Part shown: positions 17,216 through 26,547 of the stretch, in pieces | Layout: every line of letters begins with the position of its first letter | How positions within the stretch are numbered: position 1 is the first letter of the stretch | Assembly: GCA_965214995.1 (NCBI GenBank) | Contig: CBDCCT010000002.1 | Location: 2,046,001 to 2,110,000 of the forward strand | Direction of reading: 5' to 3' | DNA length: 64,000 nucleotides | Source: CBDCCT01 sp965214995 | Lineage (GTDB): Bacteria > Deinococcota > Deinococci > Deinococcales > Trueperaceae | Position numbers and translations under genes: made by a program | Notes under the pieces: model-generated | Told to the model about the DNA's origin: nothing | What the model saw: the letters and a program-made list of their open reading frames with translations, nothing else | Database searches by the model: none

Positions 17216-18445
17216 TTACTGCCTCGAGCGCTCAATGAGTGCGTTGAGCTCTTCCTGCGCGCCTTGCAGCGCGGTCTCGGCGTCCGCTTGGCCGGTCATC
17301 ACCGCGGTGAGGGCGTTGGCGATGGGCGTGAGGTAGTCCGTGCCGACCGCGCCGAACTGGAAGCCCTCGACGTTGCCCGCCGTGGCGCCTTCAAAGATGG
17401 TCGCGTTGGCCTGCGCCTCGGGGGTGTCCTGGTCGAAGTAGGGGTTGTCGGCCAGGGTCTCGCGGCTGGGGATGGCTAGGCCTTGCTCCAACACGAACTG
17501 CTGCGCCTCCTCGCTCGTCAGGGCCTCAACCACCCGCACCGCGGCCTCCTGGTTGGGCGAGTCGCTGTTGACGCCCCAGGCGACCGTGAAGAGGTAGTTG
17601 CCGCGCTCGCCCGTGGCGGGGGATTGGGGCAGGAGCGCGGTGCCGTAGGGCAGGTTGGGCGCGTTGTCGCGCAAGAAACCGAGCATCCACGCGCCCTCGA
17701 TGGCGACCGCGGCTTGCTCGCTGGCGAAGCAGTCGCCGGGCCAGCCCGCGGCGATGTCCGAAGGCTGCACCGCGACGCCCTCCTGGACAAGCCCCGTGTA
17801 GAAGTTAAAGGCGTCCACGAAGCCTTCGCTCGTCAGGTCGGCGTTGCCGTCTGCGTCAAATTTTTCCCAGCCGTTCGCAAAGGCGAACGCACCCTCGCGC
17901 GCGAAGTCGGCGGGCAAACAGATGCCGTACACGTCGTCGCCGAGTTCGCTCACCCCGCGGAGCTTGTCCGCAAAGGTTTCCCAGGTGTCGTCGGCGGTGG
18001 GGTACTCGACCTCGGCCTCGTCAAAGAGGTCTTCGTTGTAAAAAACCGCCAGCGTGTTGAAGTCTTTGGGGACGCCGTAGACCTGGCCATCCACGGTGTA
18101 GACTTCCACCAAATTGTCGAGAAAGGGGTCCGTGTCGATGACGCCGTCAAGCGGCAGCACCTTGCCCGTGGCGATGAGGCCGGGCGCGGTCGAGTCGGGC
18201 ACATAAAACACGTCGGCGGCGGTGCCCGCCGAGAGCGCGTTGGTCAAGGCGGCGTTGTAGTCGCCCTCTAAAGGCTCGTATTGGACGGTGATGCCCTCGG
18301 CCTCGAGCTGAGCGCCAACGACCTCGTCCAAAAGCCGCTGGACGACGGCGGGGTCTTGACCGCCGTAGCCCATGATGCGGACGGTGGTCTGGGCAAAGGC
18401 TGCGGTTAGAAGCAGCGCCACGAGTGTCAACAAAACTTTTTTCAC
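17216..18445 (-). CDS. Extracellular sugar-binding protein of the ABC transporter
   Basis: 409 residues with a signal peptide ending AFAQ and no lipobox, so it is a free secreted or cell-envelope protein. The fold is MalE-like. PKDFNTLAVFYNEDLF is the typical hinge segment, and VAIEGAWMLGFL a ligand-site segment. The GTG start follows AAGGAGG. Substrate is inferred as a maltodextrin-type sugar from the debranching enzyme in the same cassette. Trehalose or another glucoside is possible. Confidence 0.9.
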   Translation of the reverse strand: MKKVLLTLVALLLTAAFAQTTVRIMGYGGQDPAVVQRLLDEVVGAQLEAEGITVQYEPLEGDYNAALTNALSAGTAADVFYVPDSTAPGLIATGKVLPLDGVIDTDPFLDNLVEVYTVDGQVYGVPKDFNTLAVFYNEDLFDEAEVEYPTADDTWETFADKLRGVSELGDDVYGICLPADFAREGAFAFANGWEKFDADGNADLTSEGFVDAFNFYTGLVQEGVAVQPSDIAAGWPGDCFASEQAAVAIEGAWMLGFLRDNAPNLPYGTALLPQSPATGERGNYLFTVAWGVNSDSPNQEAAVRVVEALTSEEAQQFVLEQGLAIPSRETLADNPYFDQDTPEAQANATIFEGATAGNVEGFQFGAVGTDYLTPIANALTAVMTGQADAETALQGAQEELNALIERSRQ

Positions 18446-18478
18446 GTGTCCTCCTTAGAACAGGTTGAAACTTGGTAA

Positions 18479-18507
18479 AGGATACAAATGGGTTTGGATG
18501 CTGTGAA
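18479..18507 (-). promoter_or_regulatory. Promoter of the sugar transport cassette
   Basis: On the minus strand: TTCACA (18507-18502), a 17-nt spacer and TATCCT (18484-18479). A degenerate TGTA...TTACC sequence overlaps the -10 region and could be a weak site for the adjacent LacI-type repressor. Confidence 0.6.
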
Positions 18508-18539
18508 TCACCGGGAGTAAAAACAAAAACCTTACGCCG

Positions 18540-19589
18540 CTACCACCTCCTCGAGCTGGTCCCGCGGACCACCAACTGAACGGGGACGGTTTCGTGTCTT
18601 ATCGCGTGGCCTGCCAGCCCCTCCTTTAAGAGCGCAACCGCCGACGCCGCGACCCGCCCCACCTCCTGCCGCACCGTCGTGAGCCCCCCCTTTAAGCCCG
18701 CCCCGACCTCCGGCAGGTCGTCGAAGCCCACCACCGACACGTCCGTGGGCACGCGGAGACCCAAATCCTCCAGAGCCGCCACCACCCCCACCGCCACCTC
18801 GTCGGTGGCGGCGAACACGGCGCTAAACCGCCCTCCCCCTTCCCACGCCCCGCGCACCGCCCGGTAGGCACCCAACGAGGTGAAGTCACTTTCCAGCGGC
18901 GGGAGGGGCTCAAGCCCTCCCCCAAACGCCGTCCCAAACGCTTCTTCAAACGCGGTTAAGTAGCCGCGGTAGCGGTCGCGCGCCACCTGGTTGTGCATGG
19001 GCCCGCTCACATGGACGATGCTTTCGTGACCGAGCCGCAGAAGGTGCCGCGTCGCCTGGAGCCCGCCGTCAACGTCGTCGGGCGCGACCCAGCGCACGCC
19101 CTCCTGGTGGCCGAGCAGCACAAAAGGCACCCCCGCCGCCTGCAAATGGGCCACGCGCGGGTCGTCGTCGTGCGCGCCCAGCAGAATCACGCCGTCGGTG
19201 AGCCTCTCGGGCAGGCCGTCGGGGCGCGAGGGAATCTCCTCCAAGCGGTAGCCGTCCGACTGGAGTTCGTCCATGAGGTGCTCCAAGAGGAGCATGAAAA
19301 AGGGCGTGAAGCGGCGGCGGCCCGCGGCGACATGGAGACCCACGCGCACCGCCTGGCCGCGCGAGAGCGCCCGCGCCGCCGTGTCGGGGCGGTAGTCGAG
19401 GCGCTTGACGGTCTCGAGCACCTGCGAGCGCGTCTGCGGCCTTACCCCCTCGCGGTTATTAAGGACGCGGCTCACCGTGCCCGTCGAGACGCCCGCGGCC
19501 TGGGCCACGTCTTGAATCGTGGGCCGAGAAAGTGTGTCGGGCGTGTGCGACTTTGCCACTCGAGCGTCCATGTCCGCGTCCCTATTCAT
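18540..19589 (-). CDS. LacI-family transcriptional regulator
   Basis: About 349 residues. The helix-turn-helix is TIQDVAQAAGVSTGTVSRVLNN, with the hinge helix at PDTAARALSRG. The rest is a periplasmic-binding-like sensor (FAATDEVAVGVVAAL, VSVVGFDDLPEVGAGL). The start is uncertain. ATG at 19589 is given, ATG at 19571 follows a weak AGGGA, and a TTG at 19595 is also possible. It lies just upstream of the sugar-binding protein gene on the same strand, so it most likely represses the cassette in the absence of sugar. An operator-like palindrome in front suggests autoregulation. Confidence 0.88.
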   Translation of the reverse strand: MNRDADMDARVAKSHTPDTLSRPTIQDVAQAAGVSTGTVSRVLNNREGVRPQTRSQVLETVKRLDYRPDTAARALSRGQAVRVGLHVAAGRRRFTPFFMLLLEHLMDELQSDGYRLEEIPSRPDGLPERLTDGVILLGAHDDDPRVAHLQAAGVPFVLLGHQEGVRWVAPDDVDGGLQATRHLLRLGHESIVHVSGPMHNQVARDRYRGYLTAFEEAFGTAFGGGLEPLPPLESDFTSLGAYRAVRGAWEGGGRFSAVFAATDEVAVGVVAALEDLGLRVPTDVSVVGFDDLPEVGAGLKGGLTTVRQEVGRVAASAVALLKEGLAGHAIRHETVPVQLVVRGTSSRRW

Positions 19590-19615
19590 GGTCAAAAGCT
19601 TCAGAACCCCCCTTT

Positions 19616-19629
19616 TGTAACCGCTTACA
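19616..19629. promoter_or_regulatory. LacI-type operator palindrome in front of the regulator gene
   Basis: TGTAACCGCTTACA, with arms TGTAA/TTACA. It lies 27 nt upstream of the assigned regulator start. Confidence 0.6.
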
Positions 19630-19778
19630 GCGTTTGGTTCGTTTAGCTTACGCCCACCCGCCGTGGCTGTCAAGAGCCTAAGCTCATTCTTCATCGCGTA
19701 TTAACCTTTTACCATCAGCTTCTGGCATACTCCAAGCGGGGCTACCGGCCCGCCCCGTGGTGACTTTATAAAAGGCTT

Positions 19779-19792
19779 TGTAAACGCTTCCA
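19779..19792. promoter_or_regulatory. Second LacI-type operator-like site
   Basis: TGTAAACGCTTCCA matches the site at 19616 in 12 of 14 positions, counting ambiguous centre bases. It lies in the divergent gap before the dehydrogenase gene. Confidence 0.45.
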
Positions 19793-19835
19793 AAAACTAG
19801 GCGGGGCGGTGAGGGGTGTGCTCGAGCCAAGGCGT

Positions 19836-19841
19836 TAGATT
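19836..19841 (+). promoter_or_regulatory. Putative -10 box for a leaderless transcript
   Basis: TAGATT ends 5 nt before the ATG at 19847. An overlapping TAGACT abuts the ATG. Confidence 0.5.
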
Positions 19842-19846
19842 AGACT

Positions 19847-20779
19847 ATGCTCCAATATTCGCTGCTCCTCCTTGCTCCCGAAACGTTACGTTGGGAAACC
19901 CAACCGCTGCGTAAGCCTCTCGAAAACGAGGTGCTGGTGCGCACCCTTTACGGCGCGGTGAGCGTCGGCACCGAGGTGCCGCTCTACGAAGGCGCGTCGC
20001 GGGGGAGCGCGCCGACATACCCCAAGATGACGGGCTATGAGAGTTACGGCGTGGTCGAGGCGTGCGGCCCGGCGGTGCGTGTCCTCAAGAGGGGGGACAA
20101 AGTCGTCTCTTTTTACGGCCACCGGACGCACGCCAACAAGCCCGAAAACAGGTTCATCCGCGTGCCCGAAGGGCTCGAGCCCACCCTCGCCCTCCTCGCC
20201 CTCCTCTCCTGCGATGTGAAAAAGGGCATTGCAAAAGTTGCACCTGATAAAGAAGAACGGGTGCTCGTCACGGGCGCGGGCGCGATTGGACTTCTTACGC
20301 TTTTCGTGCTCAAAGCTCTGGGTGTTGAGGCTGTGGACGTGGTCGAAAGGTTGCCGGAACGGCTCGAGCTCGCCCGGATTTTAGGCGCAACGAACGCCTG
20401 GACGCCCGAAGAGGCTGAAAACGTAGAGGCCGTCTACGCCGTCGGGGTGGAATGCTCGAGCCGCGACGCCGCCTTCGCTCTCCTCCAGGACAAGCTCGTC
20501 CACAACGGGCGTCTCTGCGTCCTCGCCGACGGCAATCTGGAGCCCCTGACGCTGACGCCTAAGTTTCACGCCAAAGAACTGCGGGTGGTGGGCTCGAGCG
20601 ACGGCGTGGACTATCCCAGTCATGCCGAATGGTTCTACGCCCTGCCGGAGCTGCCCAAGCTGGACGCGCTTTACGACCTCCGCATCCCGGCAACCGACCT
20701 ACCCGAAACCTTCGAGAGAATGGCGCGCGGGAAGGTTCGGCCCGTCAAGGTTTTGGTGAGATACGAGGGTGCCTTTTAG
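19847..20779 (+). CDS. Medium-chain dehydrogenase/reductase (zinc-alcohol-dehydrogenase-like)
   Basis: 310 residues. It has a GroES-like N-terminal domain and a Rossmann domain with VLVTGAGAIGLLTLFVLKALG. The catalytic zinc cysteine expected after the first beta strands is replaced in GAVSVGTEVPLYEG, as in the bacteriochlorophyllide- and sorbitol-related zinc-independent branch. The enzyme probably uses NAD(P)H on an unknown alcohol or enone. A LacI-type site 55 nt upstream raises the chance that it belongs to the neighbouring sugar regulon. Confidence 0.75.
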   Translation: MLQYSLLLLAPETLRWETQPLRKPLENEVLVRTLYGAVSVGTEVPLYEGASRGSAPTYPKMTGYESYGVVEACGPAVRVLKRGDKVVSFYGHRTHANKPENRFIRVPEGLEPTLALLALLSCDVKKGIAKVAPDKEERVLVTGAGAIGLLTLFVLKALGVEAVDVVERLPERLELARILGATNAWTPEEAENVEAVYAVGVECSSRDAAFALLQDKLVHNGRLCVLADGNLEPLTLTPKFHAKELRVVGSSDGVDYPSHAEWFYALPELPKLDALYDLRIPATDLPETFERMARGKVRPVKVLVRYEGAF

Positions 20780-20838
20780 CGGAACGCTGTAAGGGGAGCC
20801 AACAAAGCCCGACTCCTCGCCCGCTGGGTCACGCGTGC

Positions 20839-20861
20839 TATGCTCTCCCCTTGGTGGGAGG
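20839..20861 (+). promoter_or_regulatory. carB -10 box and ribosome site that fix the start
   Basis: TATGCT (20839-20844) would start transcription near 20851. GGGAGG (20856-20861) then precedes ATG 20867. The upstream ATG at 20840 lies inside the -10 box and is rejected as the start. Confidence 0.65.
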
Positions 20862-20866
20862 CTCCC

Positions 20867-23800
20867 ATGCCCAAGCGCACGGATATCCATAAAATTCTGA
20901 TTCTGGGCTCCGGCCCCATCGTCATCGGCCAGGCCGCCGAGTTCGACTATTCGGGCACGCAGGCCTGCAAGGCGCTGCGGGGGGCGGGGTTCGAGGTGGT
21001 GCTCATCAACTCGAACCCCGCGACCATCATGACCGACCCCGAGGTGGCGGACCGGACCTATATCGAGCCGCTGACGCTCGATTTCGCCGAACGGGTCATC
21101 CAGGCTGAAAAGCCCGACGCGCTCCTGCCGACGCTGGGCGGGCAGACGGCGCTGAATCTCGCCAAGGCGCTTTTCGAGGCGGGGGTGTTAGAAAAATACG
21201 GCGTCGAACTCATCGGTGCGAACTATGACGCCATCCAAAAGGGCGAGGACCGCCAACTTTTTCAGGCGGCGATGGCGAAGATTGGGATTAAAACCCCGGC
21301 GGGCAAGATGGTGGGGAGTCTGGAGGCGGGGCTCGAGTTCGTCCGCGAGGTTGGCTACCCAGCCATCATCCGGCCCTCCTACACGCTCGGCGGGACGGGC
21401 GGCGGGATAGCTTTTGATGAGGCCGAGTTTCGGGACATCGTGCGCGGCGGCCTCCACGATTCGCCGGTTCACACGGTCTTGGTCGAGCAGTCGGTCTTGG
21501 GCTGGAAAGAGTACGAATTGGAGGTGATGCGCGACACCAACGACACCGTCGTCATCATCTGCTCGATTGAGAACTTAGACCCGATGGGCGTCCACACGGG
21601 CGACTCCATCACGGTGGCGCCCGCGCAGACCTTGTCCGACAAGGAGTACCAGCGGCTGCGCGATTATTCCATCGCCATCATCCGCGAAATCGGGGTGGAC
21701 ACGGGGGGCTCGAACATCCAGTTCGCGGTAAACCCGCGTAGCGGCGAGGTCATCGTGATTGAAATGAACCCGCGCGTGTCGCGCTCGTCGGCGCTGGCAA
21801 GTAAGGCGACGGGCTACCCCATCGCCAAGGTGGCCGCGCTGCTGGCGGTGGGGTATCATCTGGACGAACTTCCCAACGACATCACCCGCGTGACCAAGGC
21901 GGCCTTTGAGCCCGCGATTGATTATGTGGTGACGAAAATTCCGCGCTTTGCGTTTGAAAAGTTCCCAAGCGCGCGCACCGATTTGGGAACTCAGATGCGT
22001 TCGGTGGGCGAGGTGATGAGCATTGGGCGCACCTTTAAGGAGTCTTTGCTCAAGGCGATGCGGTCACTGGAGCTTGACGTGCGCGACGAGGTGGGGGGGC
22101 TCGAGGTGGAAGCGCTTATCGCCCGCCTCACCCCCAACCCGTTGCGCCTGAGCGCGGTGTTGGAACTCCTGCGCCGCGGCAAGAGCGTCCACTACCTTCA
22201 GGAAAAAACGAGCATTGACCCCTGGTTTTTAGCGCAACTCAAAGAGATTGTGGACGCGGAGAACGAAATCCGCGCGCTGCCGCCCGTGGGTGAGTGGAAC
22301 TGGGAACTCTGGCGCGAGGTCAAGCGCATTGGTTTTAGCGACGCGGACATCGCAAGGTTGACGAACGTTTCACCGGGCGAGGCTCGAGCGCTGCGTTTAA
22401 CGCACCGGGGCGCGCCCGTTTATAAAACGGTAGACACCTGCGCCGCCGAGTTCGAGGCGCACACGCCGTACCACTATTCCACCTACGAGTGGGAGGACGA
22501 GGTGCGCGGCTCGGAAGCGCCCAAGGTGGTGATTCTGGGCTCGGGTCCCAACCGCATCGGGCAGGGGGTCGAGTTCGATTACGCGACGGTCCACGCGGTC
22601 TGGGCCTTGCGCGAGGCGGGCTATGAGACCGTTATGGTCAACTCGAACCCCGAGACCGTCTCGACGGACTACGACACCGCCGACAGGCTCTACTTCGAGC
22701 CGCTGACCTTTGAAGATGTGCTCAATATCGTCGAACGCGAGCAGCCCGAAGGCGTGATTGTAGGGCTGGGTGGTCAGACGCCTCTCAAACTCGCGGGTCC
22801 CCTCTCCGAGGCCGGGGTGCCCATCTGGGGCACGCCCGCGGAGGCCATTCACACCGCCGAAGACCGCGACGCCTTTCACGCGCTCTGTCAAAATTTGGGC
22901 ATCCCGCAGCCCAAGGGCGGCGTGGCGACGCGTCCCTTAGACGCCCCAAAACTCGCCCGTGACATCGGTTATCCGGTGATGGTGCGGCCCTCTTTTGTCT
23001 TGGGAGGCCGCGCGATGCTTATTGTCCGAGATGAGGGAGAGTTGGGAGAGTATCTCAGACAAACCTACGCCGACCTGCCGGGCGAGCCAAGTCTGCTCAT
23101 TGACTCTTTCATCGAGGGCGCGCAAGAGGTTGACGTGGACGCGCTCGGCGACGGCGAGCGCGCGGTGGTCGCGGGCGTCATGGAGCATATCGAGGGCGCG
23201 GGCGTCCACTCCGGCGACTCGGCCTGCATCACCCCGCCCGTGGCGCTTAACCAAGAGGTGCAGCGGACTATTACGGATTACAGCGTGAGGCTCACCAAAG
23301 CGTTGGGCGTGCGCGGCCTTATCAACATCCAGTACCTCATCAAAGACGGCGAGGTCTTGATTATCGAGGCCAACCCTCGAGCCAGCCGCACCGTGCCCTA
23401 TCTTTCCAAGGCTATCGGGCATCCCTTAGCCAAGTACGCGGCGCTCATCGCGGCGGGGCGGACGCTTTCTGAGTTGGGCTTTACCGAGACGCCCGCGCCG
23501 GAGTTCTACAGCGCCAAGGAGGTCGTGCTGCCTTTTCTCAAGTTCCGCGGCGTGCTCCCCCTGTTGGGTCCCGAGATGCGCTCAACGGGTGAGAGCATGG
23601 GGATTGATAGGGACCCGTATCTGGCGTTTTACAAGGCGCTTTTGGGCGCGAACGTCAAATTACCCACTGAGGGGACGGTGCTCCTGCTTGGGGAGGGCTT
23701 GGAAGCCCTGCGTCATGAACTCGAGGCCCTAAACTTCCGAATTACCGACAACCCCGACAACGACTACAACTTGCTTATCGACACCGCCCACACCCCCGAG

Positions 23801-23965
23801 TTGCGGCGGGCGCTTACGAACGGCGTGCCCTACGCCACCACGAAAGAGGGCGCGGCGTGGCTGATTAAAGCCATTGCTGCCGCCAAGAACGCGCGCCCGA
23901 CGGTCACACCTCTCCAAGCTCTGGGAGTGCGGGAGGGGGCGGGGGCCACGGCCCTCAAACCCTAA
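20867..23965 (+). CDS. carB: Carbamoyl-phosphate synthase large subunit
   Basis: 1032 residues, in line with the family. The enzyme makes carbamoyl phosphate from bicarbonate, ammonia (delivered by the small subunit CarA) and two ATP, for arginine and pyrimidine synthesis. Two tandem ATP-grasp halves are visible, each opening with ILGSGP(I/N)xIGQ and containing NPRxSRSSALASKATGYP or ANPRASRTVPYLSKAIGHP. The C-terminal 130 residues are the allosteric MGS-like domain. carA is not adjacent. The MPKRTDI start is the classical N-terminus. The stop overlaps the convergent monooxygenase stop by 3 nt. Confidence 0.97.
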   Translation: MPKRTDIHKILILGSGPIVIGQAAEFDYSGTQACKALRGAGFEVVLINSNPATIMTDPEVADRTYIEPLTLDFAERVIQAEKPDALLPTLGGQTALNLAKALFEAGVLEKYGVELIGANYDAIQKGEDRQLFQAAMAKIGIKTPAGKMVGSLEAGLEFVREVGYPAIIRPSYTLGGTGGGIAFDEAEFRDIVRGGLHDSPVHTVLVEQSVLGWKEYELEVMRDTNDTVVIICSIENLDPMGVHTGDSITVAPAQTLSDKEYQRLRDYSIAIIREIGVDTGGSNIQFAVNPRSGEVIVIEMNPRVSRSSALASKATGYPIAKVAALLAVGYHLDELPNDITRVTKAAFEPAIDYVVTKIPRFAFEKFPSARTDLGTQMRSVGEVMSIGRTFKESLLKAMRSLELDVRDEVGGLEVEALIARLTPNPLRLSAVLELLRRGKSVHYLQEKTSIDPWFLAQLKEIVDAENEIRALPPVGEWNWELWREVKRIGFSDADIARLTNVSPGEARALRLTHRGAPVYKTVDTCAAEFEAHTPYHYSTYEWEDEVRGSEAPKVVILGSGPNRIGQGVEFDYATVHAVWALREAGYETVMVNSNPETVSTDYDTADRLYFEPLTFEDVLNIVEREQPEGVIVGLGGQTPLKLAGPLSEAGVPIWGTPAEAIHTAEDRDAFHALCQNLGIPQPKGGVATRPLDAPKLARDIGYPVMVRPSFVLGGRAMLIVRDEGELGEYLRQTYADLPGEPSLLIDSFIEGAQEVDVDALGDGERAVVAGVMEHIEGAGVHSGDSACITPPVALNQEVQRTITDYSVRLTKALGVRGLINIQYLIKDGEVLIIEANPRASRTVPYLSKAIGHPLAKYAALIAAGRTLSELGFTETPAPEFYSAKEVVLPFLKFRGVLPLLGPEMRSTGESMGIDRDPYLAFYKALLGANVKLPTEGTVLLLGEGLEALRHELEALNFRITDNPDNDYNLLIDTAHTPELRRALTNGVPYATTKEGAAWLIKAIAAAKNARPTVTPLQALGVREGAGATALKP

Positions 23966-25674
23966 AAAGCGACTTTTTGCAAGGACGACTGTGCGCTCAC
24001 CTCTTGCGCCCCGGCTTGGTGACGCCGCGTGTAAAACTCGTCCATGTACGTTGCCAGGTTGTTCAGGTTCGCCGCACCGCGCCACGCCACGTGCCCGTCG
24101 GGACGGATGAGAAACGCGGCGGGCTCGCTCACGCCGTACGCCTCGCGTAAAGCAGCCTGACTGGCGTCCACTACGTGGACCTGCGCCGCAACGCCGTAGT
24201 CGTTTAGCCAAGCTTCAGCCCCGGCCCGCTCCGCCTCCCCATCAGCGCCCTTGTTTACAAACAGCAGCAGGTGATGGTCTACACCCTGTAGCATGGAGAA
24301 GATACTCTCACCCGAATTGAGGTGCGCGTAGGGTGCCCGGTCGCCGGGCTTGACCCCTTTGGCGCTCGTGTCACCGCCCACCGCCGGGCTCTTGCGGTAG
24401 CCAATCCAGGTTTGCGAGAGAAACTTGAAAATGCCCTTACCGACGCTCTCGCGCGAAGCCAGACCCGTAAGGCGCGGCAGCAAAGCGCTGCGCAAGAGGT
24501 GAAAAGCGTAGTTCGGCGAACCGATAAAGGAGAATCCTTTGTCCGAACCGTTCAGCACCGCCTTGGCGACGGGCATTCGCTCGAGCTCGTAGCTTTCTAA
24601 AAGTTTCTCATCTGCCTGACCTTTCACCACGAGCGCGAGCTTCCATGTCACATTCCAGGCGTCCTGGATGCCCGTGTTCATCCCCTGCCCGCCCGCCGGA
24701 GAGTGGATATGCGCCGCGTCGCCCGCCAAAAAGATGCGCCCCACCCGGAACCTCTTGGTCATGCGGCGGTGGATGCGGTATTTGGAGACCCAGCGTGTGT
24801 CGGTAATCTTCGCCTTGACGACGCTGTGCTTATCTAAGATTTGTTGGATGTCTTCGCCGGTCAGTTCGTCTTTGGCCTCTAAAGCTTTCGGGATGCGCGC
24901 GATGATGCGGTATTGCTTGCTGCTGTAGCCGGGGCCGCGCATCGGGAAAAAGGTCAGCATCCCCTGGCGCGGCACCTGGACGTAGAACTTGTCGCGTGAC
25001 AGGGACCACTCGAGGTCTACATCAGCCACGAACAGGGGGTCGGCGTAGGTCGCGCCGCCGAACTCCAAGGCCAGGGTCTTGCGCACGAAGCTGCTCGCGC
25101 CGTCGGCGGCGATGAGCCACTTGACTTCCACCGTCTCTTGCTGTCCGTCGTCATGACGCAAGCCGACGGTCACCTTTTCCTCAGCCGGTGTGAGCCTCAC
25201 AATCTCGGTGCTGCGCTCGACGCCGTACGCGCCCCTGGGACCAGTTTGGTCGGCTAGGTCATCTAGTAGCATCTTCTCGGTCTTGTACTGCTCGTGAATC
25301 AGCAGGTAGGGGTAGGGTGAAACGTCCCTCCCGTCGCGCCCCAGCGCCATAAACGGCTTGCCGCCTTTGTTTATCGTGCCCTTGGTGATCAGGTTGAGGG
25401 CCTCGAGGGCTTGCCCGCGCTCCACCGCGCCCTCTGCCAGACCGAGCTTGTCCCACAGCTCCAAGGTGCGCGCCTGAACACCCAGCGCCTTGGACTTTTC
25501 GGCAGCCGCGGCGTTCTTGTCGATGATGCGGAAGTCCACGCCGTAGCGAGCCAAGAGCGTGGCGGCGGTGAGACCGGTGGGCCCGGCCCCCACGATGAGA
25601 ACATCAACAGTATTGACCGTGCTGTTGACCTGCGGGCTGGCGGGTGTGGTGGTGGGGTTCGTTTGTATATTCAT
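23962..25674 (-). CDS. FAD-dependent aromatic-type monooxygenase with thioredoxin-like tail
   Basis: 570 residues of the phenol/PheA-TfdB hydroxylase group. The FAD dinucleotide motif is VDVLIVGAGPTGLTAA, the DG motif is AADGASSFVRK, and the GD motif FLAGDAAHIHSPAGGQGMN. After about residue 430 comes the C-terminal thioredoxin-like domain typical of phenol and pentachlorophenol monooxygenases (GDRAPYAHL, DGHVAWRG). It probably hydroxylates an aromatic or drug-like compound with NAD(P)H and O2. AAAGGAGG precedes the ATG. A TetR-type gene is divergent, and both share operator-like sites. Confidence 0.85.
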   Translation of the reverse strand: MNIQTNPTTTPASPQVNSTVNTVDVLIVGAGPTGLTAATLLARYGVDFRIIDKNAAAAEKSKALGVQARTLELWDKLGLAEGAVERGQALEALNLITKGTINKGGKPFMALGRDGRDVSPYPYLLIHEQYKTEKMLLDDLADQTGPRGAYGVERSTEIVRLTPAEEKVTVGLRHDDGQQETVEVKWLIAADGASSFVRKTLALEFGGATYADPLFVADVDLEWSLSRDKFYVQVPRQGMLTFFPMRGPGYSSKQYRIIARIPKALEAKDELTGEDIQQILDKHSVVKAKITDTRWVSKYRIHRRMTKRFRVGRIFLAGDAAHIHSPAGGQGMNTGIQDAWNVTWKLALVVKGQADEKLLESYELERMPVAKAVLNGSDKGFSFIGSPNYAFHLLRSALLPRLTGLASRESVGKGIFKFLSQTWIGYRKSPAVGGDTSAKGVKPGDRAPYAHLNSGESIFSMLQGVDHHLLLFVNKGADGEAERAGAEAWLNDYGVAAQVHVVDASQAALREAYGVSEPAAFLIRPDGHVAWRGAANLNNLATYMDEFYTRRHQAGAQEVSAQSSLQKVAF

Positions 25675-25698
25675 CTTGTGCCTCCTTTGTTTGACGCT

Positions 25699-25714
25699 TG
25701 TCTATTAAAAGACA
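25699..25714. promoter_or_regulatory. TetR-type operator candidate O1
   Basis: TGTCT, six bases, AGACA. It lies 25 nt before the monooxygenase start. Confidence 0.6.
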
Positions 25715-25767
25715 TGTGTTAAGCTAGAGCATCGGAGGAAGCGTCGTCAAGCACAAACGTTGCGACA

Positions 25768-25783
25768 TGTCTAATTCTAGACG
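25768..25783. promoter_or_regulatory. TetR-type operator candidate O2
   Basis: TGTCT, six bases, AGACG, matching O1 half-sites and spacing. It lies just upstream of the regulator's ribosome site. Confidence 0.6.
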
Positions 25784-25794
25784 GAAAGGGCACA

Positions 25795-26424
25795 ATGTCT
25801 ACTTCAGGGTCTCGTTCACCCAGAGGAGCAAAAAAACCGGACCGGCGAACGCGGCGTTCGCAGAACAGGCTTTTCGGAGCGCTGATGGAACTCATCCGCG
25901 AGAAGCCTTTTGAGAGCATCACCGTCTCCGAAATCGCCGAACGCGCGGACGTGGCGCGGGCGACCTTTTACCTGCACTTTGACGACAAGGACGCGCTCCT
26001 GCTAAGCTCGCTCGACGCGCTCGTCGACACCATCATCGAAGAGGTCAGGCGGTTTTCTCGGCAAGACCTCCTCAGCGGCGTGCCGCATCCTGCTCTCGTC
26101 GTCTTTGAAGTCGTGCAGCGCGACCCCGAGCTTTTCCGGGTCATCCTGAACGGACAGAGCGGCAGCCTGATGTTGGCGCGTCTCCGCCACTACGCCGCGC
26201 AAACCGCGCACCAAGCGGTCGACACGCTGGGCATCACACCGTCCGTGCCGACTCACGTCATCGCCGACTTTATGGCGGGCGCGATGCTCTCGGTGTTGAC
26301 GGGCTGGCTCGAGGACGACATGCGCACCCCGCCGGGCGAGATGGCGCGGATGTTTTACAAGCTGGTCAGGCCGAGTATCTTGGGGGCGCTGTCGCTTGGT
26401 GGGAGGGTGGCTCAGCGGTCATAG
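25795..26424 (+). CDS. TetR/AcrR-family repressor
   Basis: 209 residues. The N-terminal helix-turn-helix runs about residues 24-70 (RLFGALMELIREKPFESITV...FYLHFDDKDALL). The C-terminal half is a helical ligand-binding/dimerisation domain like the TetR_C_7 type. It is transcribed away from the monooxygenase, and the gap holds two matching operator palindromes. It therefore most likely represses both itself and the monooxygenase until an aromatic ligand binds. GGAAAGG precedes the ATG. Confidence 0.88.
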   Translation: MSTSGSRSPRGAKKPDRRTRRSQNRLFGALMELIREKPFESITVSEIAERADVARATFYLHFDDKDALLLSSLDALVDTIIEEVRRFSRQDLLSGVPHPALVVFEVVQRDPELFRVILNGQSGSLMLARLRHYAAQTAHQAVDTLGITPSVPTHVIADFMAGAMLSVLTGWLEDDMRTPPGEMARMFYKLVRPSILGALSLGGRVAQRS

Positions 26425-26547
26425 ACTGCCGGGCCAGGGCTCACCCATCCCCCTTCTTCCAGGTGAGTTTTCTAGACGAGCCCACTCCAGTTCTGTCCGC
26501 GGTGTCGACTACGCGAGCCGTTACCTACATTCACTCGACACGCCTAT

